Shown here piece after piece: positions 35,685 through 44,072 of a stretch of 64,000 bases of DNA. The DNA comes from Mariniblastus sp. GTDB taxonomy: Bacteria > Planctomycetota > Planctomycetia > Pirellulales > Pirellulaceae. The stretch lies in contig JABACA010000004.1 of NCBI GenBank assembly GCA_014237975.1, positions 1 to 64,000 on the forward strand. Direction: 5' to 3'. How positions within the stretch are numbered: position 1 is the stretch's first letter; every line of letters starts with the position of its first letter. The position numbers were made by a program, and so were the translations under genes. Under the pieces are notes generated by a model, which was given only the letters and a program-made list of their open reading frames with translations, made no database searches and had not been told where the DNA came from.

Positions 35685-36923
35685 TTAAGCGGCCCGATTT
35701 TGGCGTTTCTGCAGTTTCCTCAGCCGTCGTCGCTCGGATTTTGACAAGTCTTCTTTTTCCAACAGATGGAACATTTCAATCTCGTCCTGTTCCAGGTCGA
35801 AGGAGAAATCATTCGAGGCAGCAGGCTTACTCTTGATTCTCGAACCCAACGGCGTCTTCGACTGGGTTTTCTTGCTTGCCTTTTTGGCTGCTTGAAAAAC
35901 GGGCTGATGGGCCGACTCGACCGGTGACGGCTGCACCCGTTCTTTTTTGACTGGCGCTACGGGAGCAGGGGGCGTCGGGACGGGAGCTTCGACCGACTTT
36001 CGGGGGCTCTTCTTTTTGACATCCTTTACCACGGCTGGTTTCTTTTGCTTGGCCACCTGCGGGACTTCGGATTCCAACAGTCCGTTGGAATGCAGGAAAA
36101 CAAATCTGGCGTATTGGACAATCGACATAAAAACAGAGCAGCTACCAATCAAAAGACAGTTTCCATAATAGAACTGGGAGTCCTGCACCAGGTTTTCCTT
36201 CACCGCTGGTATTTGCAGAACAACGGCAGACGAATAGGCAATCCAAACGATCACCACTCCAACCAATGCGCCCACCGAAGCGCGAATTTCAAATATCCCG
36301 CGGACCACCAGCAGAGACAATACCAGCAATTTGACGGTCACCAACCAAACCAAACCGTTGCCAGGGTCGGTTCCGATCAGCGCGGCCGTAACACTGTGTA
36401 GTAAACCGGTAAGGTCAACCACGCAGTTGATGCTGCCCAACAGAAACAACGCTGCCAACCATGCCCATAATCGATAGGTTCCCCGATAGTCATCGCAACG
36501 GTGTTGGCGCAAGGCGTAGATCTGAAGTGACGCCAAACCGGAAAGCACGAGTAGAAACGACGCAAACCAACTGGACAAACTTCCATTCCCACTGAGAGCA
36601 AACGCCTGTAACTGGCTGGCGGTCAACGTGTCTTGCCACTGGGATGAGTAAGTCGACAGCGCGTTAAGACCCCATACGGAGCCGATCAACAACAGGAGTA
36701 ACAGCACCAAGGCACGGTAACGCTTGGGAAACAGATCTGTGGTCTTCTTTTGATGCCTCCGATGGGCACTGGCAGTGTAGGCCTTGGTTTTTGCTTCAAC
36801 CGGCGTTTCCGGGTTGGGTGTCGGCACGGCCGACGCGCTTGGATCTGTGGCCTGACGAGCTGATTGAGTCACCTCTTCCAGCACGACACGTCTTCGCCGC
36901 TGATTCATACGTCGATTGGCCAT
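35685..36923 (-). CDS. Multi-pass membrane protein with charged cytoplasmic tails
   Basis: 412 residues. A basic, disordered N-terminal tail (about 1-65; RRMNQRRRRVVLEE) is followed by five or six membrane helices between about 68 and 285 (RALVLLLLLLIGSVWGL, SLSSWFASFLLVLSGLA, LWAWLAALFLLGSINCVVDL, VKLLVLSLLVVRGIFEI, VGALVGVVIVWIAYSSAVVL). A Lys/Pro/Ala-rich tail follows and ends in a basic helix (LSKSERRRLRKLQKRQ). The layout matches membrane proteins often seen only in planctomycetes; no enzymatic motif is visible. Function unknown. Confidence 0.7.
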   Translation of the reverse strand: MANRRMNQRRRRVVLEEVTQSARQATDPSASAVPTPNPETPVEAKTKAYTASAHRRHQKKTTDLFPKRYRALVLLLLLLIGSVWGLNALSTYSSQWQDTLTASQLQAFALSGNGSLSSWFASFLLVLSGLASLQIYALRQHRCDDYRGTYRLWAWLAALFLLGSINCVVDLTGLLHSVTAALIGTDPGNGLVWLVTVKLLVLSLLVVRGIFEIRASVGALVGVVIVWIAYSSAVVLQIPAVKENLVQDSQFYYGNCLLIGSCSVFMSIVQYARFVFLHSNGLLESEVPQVAKQKKPAVVKDVKKKSPRKSVEAPVPTPPAPVAPVKKERVQPSPVESAHQPVFQAAKKASKKTQSKTPLGSRIKSKPAASNDFSFDLEQDEIEMFHLLEKEDLSKSERRRLRKLQKRQNRAA

Positions 36924-37116
36924 AAATTCGCTTTAGAATAGAAAACAGCTTGCCTACCTCTGAGAAATCGGCACGCTGCAGAAAGAGACTTGATCGGCGA
37001 CGGTGGAGGCCGAAAAACCAGAACCGTACGTACGGTTGGCCAGGCTGCGAGATTTCGGACAGGATCGATTCTACGTTCTGGAACGACCCAGTCATTTTTT
37101 GTGTGCTAGCGACCAG

Positions 37117-37980
37117 TCAAACGACCCGGTTATGCAGCGTCCCGATTTTCTCAATCTGGACTTTGAGTTCGTCACCCGATTTCAGGAATACGGGTGGTTG
37201 GCGGCCCGCCCCGACACCAGCCGGCGTCCCGGTAAAAATCAAATCACCTGGCTCCAAACGGAAAAAGTTCGAGAGGTGCGAGACCAGGTGGTCGATGGGG
37301 AAAATCAGTTGGTTTGTCCGAGCATGCTGCATTATTTTTCCATTTAATTCAGAACGGATATCGAGATCGTGGGGATTACCGATCTCGTCGTGGGTAACAA
37401 TCCAGGGGCCCAACGGGGCAAACGTATCAAACGTCTTCCCCAGCAGCCACTGACCGCCCGGTCGGTCTTTTTGCCAATCCCGCGCCGAAATATCGTTACC
37501 AACGGTATACCCAAAAACGTGCTCAAACGAGTCCTCCCGCCGGATATGACGTCCCGGGCGACCGATGACAACCACCAACTCCGCCTCAAAATCTACCGAT
37601 TGACTGATGGCTGGTAGAACGATCGGATCTCCAGGCCCAATAATGGCCGAGGAAAATTTACTGAACACGATTGGCAAACCGGGTGACTCTGATCCCATTT
37701 CCCTGGCGTGATCCTCGTAGTTTTTGCCAATACAGATGACTTTACCCGGTGTTGTCAGTGGGGCCAGAAACCGGATTTCGGATTCAGCAACCGGCTCCAG
37801 TCGATGTTCACTTGACACGAAATCTTCGGACGAGGATCGGGAAGCACCGACTATTTGCGGGATCAAATCGGTAACACGATTGGTTACCCCGGCGGTGTGT
37901 GGCTCGAGCAACGACCACTCCCGGTCCCGCTCGACCGCAACCCGCTGCTCACCCTGAAACAGGACGGAAGCAACTTTCAT
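37117..37980 (-). CDS. Fumarylacetoacetate hydrolase (FAH) family protein
   Basis: 287 residues, FAH fold. Metal and catalytic features: VICIGKNYEDHAREMG, the Glu pair in SVDFEAELVVVIGR, GYTVGNDISARDWQ with its Asp, and TGTPAGVGAGRQPP. Family members hydrolyse or decarboxylate acyl-pyruvates such as fumarylpyruvate, acylpyruvate or oxaloacetate; the substrate is not fixed by sequence. An N-terminal domain of about 80 residues precedes the catalytic domain, as in acylpyruvase-type members. It stands alone on its transcript. Confidence 0.9.
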   Translation of the reverse strand: MKVASVLFQGEQRVAVERDREWSLLEPHTAGVTNRVTDLIPQIVGASRSSSEDFVSSEHRLEPVAESEIRFLAPLTTPGKVICIGKNYEDHAREMGSESPGLPIVFSKFSSAIIGPGDPIVLPAISQSVDFEAELVVVIGRPGRHIRREDSFEHVFGYTVGNDISARDWQKDRPGGQWLLGKTFDTFAPLGPWIVTHDEIGNPHDLDIRSELNGKIMQHARTNQLIFPIDHLVSHLSNFFRLEPGDLIFTGTPAGVGAGRQPPVFLKSGDELKVQIEKIGTLHNRVV

Positions 37981-38228
37981 GGCAATCTCCTGGATGAATC
38001 CGGGTTAGTTAATAACAAATCGACACGTTTTCCTATCGACGGAAGCTGGCCGTTAAAGTCGGTACAACCGTTAAGACCGGAGCTATTTGTTTTCCTGCAT
38101 AAGAAAGGACACGCGGGATCCAATCCACAACAGAAAACACCCTCAACCGCGACCTAAACTGTGGTGGCCACGGAATATTTCCTTCCGTACTAACTTACCG
38201 ATACAACACTGATGCCGCGAGCGGACTA

Positions 38229-39284
38229 ATGAGCTCAACAATGCCCATCCAGGCGTGCGACAAAAGTACTTTAGTCAATATTCCGATGACGGAAAATCAA
38301 CCAGACACAAATGCCAACACGTCAGGAACGGTTGATCAGGCATTGTCGTTGTTTCAAGCGACGCTGCTCAAAGAGATGCATGAAGCGGTCATTTTTCTCG
38401 ATGTAAATTGCCAAGTTGTATTTTGGAACCAAAGTGCAACCAATCTGACCGGACGATCCAGCGACAAGGTCTTGGGCCAAGTCCTGAAACCCGGAAATAT
38501 GTCCCTGTCAACACGCAGTGGTCAACCGATCGAGGAGATCCACTGCCCCTTCCAACATGCAATTCGTTCAGAAAAAAAAACGACTGAAACGTACTGCCTG
38601 GTCAGTCGCAATGGGCGCAGATCAGTGGTCGAGCTAACTGTGACTCCCGTCATGACCCGCCTTGGACAGCAAACAACCGTTCACGGAGCAGTGGTCAGGT
38701 TTCATGATGCGTCCGAACTGTTTCAGCTGCGTGAACAATTGAGTCCATTCTCGACAGAATCTTCTGTGGAACCACTGGCTCAGGTGGGAGAACGGGCGAC
38801 ACCATCCAGGCCATTGCCAGCGCCGTCGGACGGCAACACTTTGACTGATTTCGATCCGTTGAATGCGATCCCGTTTTCAGACGACGGAAAACGACTGCTG
38901 TTTGCCGGCGATTTCATCAGCATCAATCCAATGCATATGGTCGGAGAAAAACTGGTGGGTTTCATTCGCGACGTGGGCGCGCGGCTGATTGAATGCAAGC
39001 ACGATTTCGTATCACTTTTAATCAAGACCACACACCCGAATGATTCAGACCGAGAGAGCACTTTCCAAGTTGACATCGAACTGCACGACGCCGGACGCAA
39101 TCTGTCTAGTAACCCTTGCACCCGGATACGACTTGTCATCCACCCTCCCAAACGAAGAATTCTGGGGCCAAACCACGAAGACCTCTACCCCTGGATTGTC
39201 CGTGATCTGCGCCGCTACCTGATGATTACCGACAATGACACCAGCCGCAGCAGGATATTCATTGGCAAAATGAAAACCAACTGA
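38229..39284 (+). CDS. PAS-domain protein with uncharacterised C-terminal domain
   Basis: 351 residues, soluble. Residues about 50-165 form a PAS sensor domain (LKEMHEAVIFLDVNCQVVFW, ATNLTGRSSDKVLG, the His-Cys-Pro stretch EEIHCPFQHAI, RSVVELTVTPV). A Ser/Pro-rich linker leads to a C-terminal alpha/beta domain at about 225-345 (INPMHMVGEKLVGFIRDVG, TRIRLVIHPPKRRI, YPWIVRDLRRYL). I do not recognise that output domain; there is no kinase, GGDEF or HTH signature. ATG 38286 is an alternative start. Ligand unknown. Confidence 0.75.
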   Translation: MSSTMPIQACDKSTLVNIPMTENQPDTNANTSGTVDQALSLFQATLLKEMHEAVIFLDVNCQVVFWNQSATNLTGRSSDKVLGQVLKPGNMSLSTRSGQPIEEIHCPFQHAIRSEKKTTETYCLVSRNGRRSVVELTVTPVMTRLGQQTTVHGAVVRFHDASELFQLREQLSPFSTESSVEPLAQVGERATPSRPLPAPSDGNTLTDFDPLNAIPFSDDGKRLLFAGDFISINPMHMVGEKLVGFIRDVGARLIECKHDFVSLLIKTTHPNDSDRESTFQVDIELHDAGRNLSSNPCTRIRLVIHPPKRRILGPNHEDLYPWIVRDLRRYLMITDNDTSRSRIFIGKMKTN

Positions 39285-39422
39285 ATTGCCGATCGATCAT
39301 CCCTGTCCTGCTCATTGCCACAGGTAACCGTATCTATTATCCTCGTCGTATTACAAGCTGGCTACTGTCCGGCTCGCACCGTAAAACAAACACTACGACA
39401 TTTCTGATTTTGAGGATAAACG

Positions 39423-40028
39423 ATGGCATACACTTTACCAGAACTGCCTTACGAGTATGGCGCATTGGAGCCAAACATCGACGCGCGGACCATGGAAATC
39501 CACTACACCAAACACCACAATGGGTACGTCACAAAATTAAATGCGGCCTTGGAGGGAACGGGAATCGACATGTCGATTGAAGAACTGGTTTCCAATCTGG
39601 ATGTCGTCCCCGAAGACAAAAGGACCGCCGTACGCAACAACGGTGGCGGGCATGCCAATCACTCGCTGTTCTGGACCATGATGAGTCCCAGTGGTGGAGG
39701 TAATCCCTCGGGTGCCGTGGCGGCTGCACTGGATGAATCCTTTGGCAGCTTCGAAGCGTTCAAGGCCGAATTTTCGACGGCCGCAGCGACCCGATTCGGC
39801 AGCGGCTGGGCCTGGCTGAGTGTTGACAACGGCAAACTGCTTATCGAAAGTACTGCCAACCAGGATAACCCGTGGATGGAGGGCCGCACTCCCGTTCTTG
39901 GACTGGATGTATGGGAACACGCCTACTATCTGCACTACCAGAATCGCCGACCCGATTACATTTCGGCTTTCTTTAACGTCGTCAATTGGGACTCCGTCGC
40001 AGAACGCCTGGCAGCCGCCAAATCCTGA
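39423..40028 (+). CDS. sodA: Superoxide dismutase, Mn-type
   Basis: 201 residues. Metal ligands His27 ([10 protein letters not shown]), His80 ([11 protein letters not shown]), Asp162 and His166 ([12 protein letters not shown]). Gln147 in TANQDNPW with Gly in GGHANH is the Mn-type arrangement (Fe enzymes place the Gln near the second ligand). It detoxifies superoxide in the cytoplasm. TGAGGA about 6 bases upstream is a good ribosome site. It is monocistronic with a terminator. Confidence 0.95.
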   Translation: MAYTLPELPYEYGALEPNIDARTMEIHYTKHHNGYVTKLNAALEGTGIDMSIEELVSNLDVVPEDKRTAVRNNGGGHANHSLFWTMMSPSGGGNPSGAVAAALDESFGSFEAFKAEFSTAAATRFGSGWAWLSVDNGKLLIESTANQDNPWMEGRTPVLGLDVWEHAYYLHYQNRRPDYISAFFNVVNWDSVAERLAAAKS

Positions 40029-40050
40029 CCGACCCCATTGGATAGCACCC

Positions 40051-40085
40051 AAACAGCCGCAGCCCAGAATGGCCGCGGCTGTTTT
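40051..40085 (+). terminator. Terminator of sodA
   Basis: AAACAGCCGC (40051-40060) pairs with GCGGCTGTTT (40075-40084); a GCC/GGC pair can extend it inward. A TTTT tract overlaps its 3' arm. Confidence 0.8.
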
Positions 40086-40239
40086 ACGCTAGCGGTCCCG
40101 GATTGACTTCGTGATTCAGCTATTGACCCGGCCAACCCCCATTCCTATTATCCGCCCCACGTCTATTTCCTGGAAGAGATATAGACGTTTCAATCGATTC
40201 ACATTTAGCTGGTCTCAATATTGGCGATGGGATAGTAAT

Positions 40240-41490
40240 ATGAAGCCGACCATTTTCAGCAAATTCACACTACCCACATTATTACTTTTTGCTGTCATTC
40301 TATCTGTCCCTGGTTGCCAGCTCGGCAAGTTCTCAGTGCCCAGTTTTCCAGGAGCGTCGATTTGGAAAAAGGACAACATGAATTTGTCACCCAAGCAGTT
40401 GGCCACTCCATCCTCCCAGTTTTCTCCTGAATCCCCCGATCCAGCTGGAGATTTGCCCCAAGCGGCCAAGGGCGACGCGCAGCAGAAGGTCGACAAGTTA
40501 AGAAGCACCGAAAAAGAACAACGGAAGTCATTTAATAACCAACCGATTCGCCAACCCTATAGCTTGGAATCGATCAATCCGGAACTGGACGCCCCCACAA
40601 CCAACGGGTTTGAACCATTAAAGGCTCCCCAGCCAGTTCCCCAAGCTTCCAACACGTTTCCGGAACCTGACAACGGGTTTCAGAATTTACAGAATACGTT
40701 GAACCAGTTGCCTCAAGATGTTTCGTTGCAGGAAAACCCACTTAACAAGACCAAAAATTCAATACCTGGCTGGAATAACGAGTTTGCTCCAGGCACCGTA
40801 AAACAATCCAAACCCGCGCCCAGTGGATCATCGAATAGTTTTCAACCGGCAGCTCCTCAGCCTCGTGACCAGCCCAACCCCATGCCTCCCGCCAGTCAGG
40901 GATTAGGCAAAGTTCCAGGAAACAACTCCAACGGATTTGATCTGTCAACAGTTCCAGGCCAGTCTCTGAACCGCCGCGTGTCGCCGGCGCCCAACCAATT
41001 GCTGCAACCCTCAGCTCCGGTCTCAAACAATCTGATTCAAACTGATCCGAATGCAACCGTCCAACTACCGCTGCTTCCCATTCAACATCAACCGATCAGC
41101 GTTCCCGATGGTGGAGCCGTTTTATTTGGAGGAAAAATCAAAAGACCGGCGCCTGCCAACCAGGCCCCGATTGGAAAGCCAAACAGCGATAATTCGTTCA
41201 GTCCGATCCCGTTCAACCAACCCAACGCCGGTCAAAAGGCCGCCAGTCCCGATCCCCAAACTCCTTATCCTGAATTCACGCCCGGTCTCCCCAACGTACC
41301 CAGTACAGCCCCTGGCAACAAACCGACAGAGCTTCCTGTCAATGAACCAGCCACACAACCAGTCGAAAAAACGTCGTCCCCGGATATCCCGGCCGTGCTG
41401 CGAACCGACAACGGTGACTTTACACCGGGCAGTACCAAACAACAGAACCCGGTAGATCAGGACGGGCAGATACCCGATCTTTCGAACTAG
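40240..41490 (+). CDS. Pro/Asn/Gln-rich lipoprotein with repeated N-x-F motif
   Basis: 416 residues from ATG 40240. Lipoprotein-like signal MKPTIFSKFTLPTLLLFAV with VPGC at the cleavage site. The remainder is low complexity (Pro, Asn, Gln, Ser) and probably disordered. A short motif of Asn/Asp, one or two residues, Phe, then often Pro-Gly recurs about eight times (NGFEPL, NNEFAPGT, SNSFQPA, NGFDLST, DNSFSPI, PEFTPGL, GDFTPGS). No fold is recognised. It may tether or recruit another envelope component. An in-frame upstream ATG at 40111 would bury the signal and is rejected. Confidence 0.65.
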   Translation: MKPTIFSKFTLPTLLLFAVILSVPGCQLGKFSVPSFPGASIWKKDNMNLSPKQLATPSSQFSPESPDPAGDLPQAAKGDAQQKVDKLRSTEKEQRKSFNNQPIRQPYSLESINPELDAPTTNGFEPLKAPQPVPQASNTFPEPDNGFQNLQNTLNQLPQDVSLQENPLNKTKNSIPGWNNEFAPGTVKQSKPAPSGSSNSFQPAAPQPRDQPNPMPPASQGLGKVPGNNSNGFDLSTVPGQSLNRRVSPAPNQLLQPSAPVSNNLIQTDPNATVQLPLLPIQHQPISVPDGGAVLFGGKIKRPAPANQAPIGKPNSDNSFSPIPFNQPNAGQKAASPDPQTPYPEFTPGLPNVPSTAPGNKPTELPVNEPATQPVEKTSSPDIPAVLRTDNGDFTPGSTKQQNPVDQDGQIPDLSN

Positions 41491-41525
41491 TTTTGCCCAC
41501 ATAGCCAATCTAACAGGCGCCCGCG

Positions 41526-42281
41526 CTACCAAGGCGTGTTGCCGCCATTGACGCAAATCGTCTGACCCGTCACGAAGCTCGCTTGTTCGCTGGCCAGGTA
41601 CCGAACGGCTTGAGCCACATCCTCTTCGACACCCCAGCGCCCAACCGGAATTTCGGCCAGGTAGGCCTGCTTGGCAGATTCCGGATCATTGAGATGACGT
41701 TCATTGGGAATCCATCCCGGCGCGACCGAGTTGACCGTGATTCCAAACGGTGCCAGTTCCTTGGCCATCGTCCGCGTCCAACCGATCTGACCACCCTTGG
41801 CAGCCACATAGGCACCGAACGGGGCCACCGAATCATGAAAGACTTCACTGGTAATATTCACAATCCTCCCCCAGCCCTGTTGCTTCAAGTGTGGCACCAG
41901 CGCCTTGGTGATCAAAAAAGGGCTCTTGATAAAGAAATCGATCATCTCCTGGTAAAGTTCCCATTGCGTCTCTTCGATCGGCAACTGGGGCTGAGGTCCC
42001 GTGGCATTGGGAACCAGGATATCGACCGGTCCTGACTGCTGGGCAATTTCGTCCAGCATTCGTGTAATTTCGGTAGCATCCGTCACATCGGCCTGCACCA
42101 GGAACGAGTCGATCCCGGCATCCTGATACTCTGCCACTGCCCGTTCTGCCCGCTCGCGATTATTGGTAAAGTTGACAGGCACCTGAGCGCCTGCTTGGCC
42201 CAGAGCCAAACCGATCGCTTTCCCCAGTCCCGCACTGTTACCGGTAACCAGTGCCGTACGGCCTTTTAACGAAAATTCCAT
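41526..42281 (-). CDS. SDR-family NAD(P)-dependent oxidoreductase
   Basis: 251 residues, classical short-chain dehydrogenase. Cofactor motif TGNSAGLGKAIG (TGxxxGxG), the structural NAxG-type site PNATGP with Thr in place of Ala, catalytic Ser in NITSE and YVAAK (YxxxK). C-terminal PGWIPNE and VTGQTICVNGG resemble FabG-like 3-oxoacyl reductases, but substrate specificity cannot be read. It is divergent from birA; the 98-base gap must hold both promoters. Confidence 0.9.
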   Translation of the reverse strand: MEFSLKGRTALVTGNSAGLGKAIGLALGQAGAQVPVNFTNNRERAERAVAEYQDAGIDSFLVQADVTDATEITRMLDEIAQQSGPVDILVPNATGPQPQLPIEETQWELYQEMIDFFIKSPFLITKALVPHLKQQGWGRIVNITSEVFHDSVAPFGAYVAAKGGQIGWTRTMAKELAPFGITVNSVAPGWIPNERHLNDPESAKQAYLAEIPVGRWGVEEDVAQAVRYLASEQASFVTGQTICVNGGNTPW

Positions 42282-42379
42282 CTGTTTCCGATCATCTATA
42301 TGGTGGTGAGCGTTTGAGAGTTACGTTAAATAATAGTTTTAATTTGACAAGCATCCCTAGAGCCTTATCAAGCAAATTT

Positions 42380-43195
42380 ATGGTGAACTCCAATCAGTTT
42401 GATTTGCAACGCCTGGGCGAATGTGGATGGATCAAGTCCATCGAGTTCAGGGAAACCACCCCGTCCACCAACGATTTGGCCAAGCATTTGATCCAGCAAC
42501 AGGCCGGCCAGTCGTTACCGACCGACTTTATCCAAAGCTGCCCAAAACTGGTTTTGACGTCGACCCAAACATCGGGCCGCGGACAGAATAGTCGGACCTG
42601 GTGGGCAGGGCAGGGGAGTCTGACATTCTCACTCATTGAAACAATGTCCGAAGCTATCCTGCCCCTGACAACAGGACTGGCCACCGCACTGTCCTTGACC
42701 GAAATGCTGAACGAGGTGGCGACGAACATCGAGGCTCGGATAAAGTGGCCCAATGATCTTTATCTCAAGGGTAGAAAGATGGCAGGAATCCTGGTGGAAT
42801 CCACCCACTGGGCCGACACAAATTTCCAGATAGTGGGCGTTGGAATCAACGTCAACAACGTGTTGCGGGATTTACCCGCAGAGATTCGCACCACCGCCAC
42901 CAGCCTGGCAGAGTGCACTGGACAACATTATGACTTGACAAGTTTCCTGGTCCGTTGGTTGGAACACTATTTTGCTGCCCAGAAACTGCGCCAAACCGAC
43001 TCTCAACAACTCATTACAACCTGTTTGGAGCGTTCCCAGATTGCAGTGGGCCAGACGATTACACTGAAGCTTCCGGCAGGCCACCAGATCCAAGGAGAAT
43101 TTGCCGGTTTATCCGCACGCGGAGGAATTCTGCTGAATCAGTCGGGCCAACAACGCGAATTCCTTTCGGCCACGCTGAACCACAATGTCGACTAG
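42380..43195 (+). CDS. birA: Biotin--[acetyl-CoA-carboxylase] ligase
   Basis: 271 residues. Catalytic motifs TSGRGQNSRTWWAG (biotinyl-AMP loop), IKWPNDLYLKGRKMAGIL and GVGINVNN are present, and the C-terminal SH3-like domain is intact (GEFAGLSARGGILL). There is no N-terminal helix-turn-helix, so this is a class I ligase without repressor function. It biotinylates BCCP. ATG 42380 is chosen because it begins the conserved region; the ribosome site is weak. Confidence 0.92.
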   Translation: MVNSNQFDLQRLGECGWIKSIEFRETTPSTNDLAKHLIQQQAGQSLPTDFIQSCPKLVLTSTQTSGRGQNSRTWWAGQGSLTFSLIETMSEAILPLTTGLATALSLTEMLNEVATNIEARIKWPNDLYLKGRKMAGILVESTHWADTNFQIVGVGINVNNVLRDLPAEIRTTATSLAECTGQHYDLTSFLVRWLEHYFAAQKLRQTDSQQLITTCLERSQIAVGQTITLKLPAGHQIQGEFAGLSARGGILLNQSGQQREFLSATLNHNVD

Positions 43196-43518
43196 ATGTT
43201 CGGTGTGAATTAATGCACCAACATTTAACGTAAAGTTAAATCTGTGACGGAGTTTCGCGCCATCCCTGCCCATTGACTGATTGCTGGATATCCACGGCTG
43301 GGGAACCATTCCCTTATTTTCAAGTGATTCCCAGATCTTGGGCGGCCAATTTTTCCAATCGGCATCTGCTGAATTTACCTATTCGTGGCTGGTAAATCGT
43401 CACTTAAAGTGGCAAAATTTACACTGTCGTGGGCTTCAAAAGCTAAGCGGCTCAATCGCCGGATTACTTATCACTTCAAACCAAGCTTGAATTTTTGTCA
43501 CGCTAAAAGGAATCACAT
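43196..43518. other. Intergenic region downstream of birA
   Basis: 323 bases. ATTTAAC (43223-43229) and GTTAAAT (43235-43241) form a small AT-rich hairpin shortly after birA. An open frame of 69 codons at 43281-43490 lacks a ribosome site and is not called. Nothing else is seen. Confidence 0.35.
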
Positions 43519-43842
43519 ATGCCATTATTTGAAGTTGAAACTGATGCCCACATAATCATCACGTGGGCCAACGATGAGGATACGGCAACCAGTGTTGCCA
43601 ATTCATCCTATCCCAACGAAAACATCGTTCGTCTCACCAAGCGACCACGTGACAGCTGGGTCATCTCCAAAGGCGTCCTGGGCATTGCATCAAAATCGGA
43701 TCCATGTAATGTCGCCAGAGATTGTTTATCCAAAGCGGCCGGCGACAAAGTTCATGCCATTCGTTTGTACATGCACGAAACCGGAACCGATCTGGAACAA
43801 GCTCGAAGAGTCATTGAATCCAACATGGTCATCGGCTGGTAG
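43519..43842 (+). CDS. Small hypothetical protein
   Basis: 107 residues, no signal peptide or membrane segment. An N-terminal beta-rich part (PLFEVETDAHIIITWANDED) is followed by a helical C-terminus (LEQARRVIESNMVIGW). AAAGGAA is well placed before the ATG, and a strong terminator follows 46 bases after the stop, so it is a real single-gene unit and may be well expressed. I do not recognise the family. Confidence 0.7.
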   Translation: MPLFEVETDAHIIITWANDEDTATSVANSSYPNENIVRLTKRPRDSWVISKGVLGIASKSDPCNVARDCLSKAAGDKVHAIRLYMHETGTDLEQARRVIESNMVIGW

Positions 43843-43887
43843 CCGTTTGAGCGGACAAATTGAGTCAACCACGATTTCAATAAAAAC

Positions 43888-43913
43888 AGGCCGTCTTAAG
43901 GATGGCCTTTTTT
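43888..43913 (+). terminator. Rho-independent terminator
   Basis: AGGCCGTC (43888-43895) pairs with GATGGCCT (43901-43908), loop TTAAG, followed by a run of T. Confidence 0.88.
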
Positions 43914-44072
43914 CGTTGGAATTCCGGAACAGAAAGCCCCGTCAGATTATTGAAAAACAAGTGCCGCAACACCACCATCACAATCGGCACCCGTCGTATT
44001 GGGCCATCCACAACTGAACCCGGAACGAGACGGGCCCCGGTCACCCAAAATGGCCCTGGGGAACTGCCCTGT

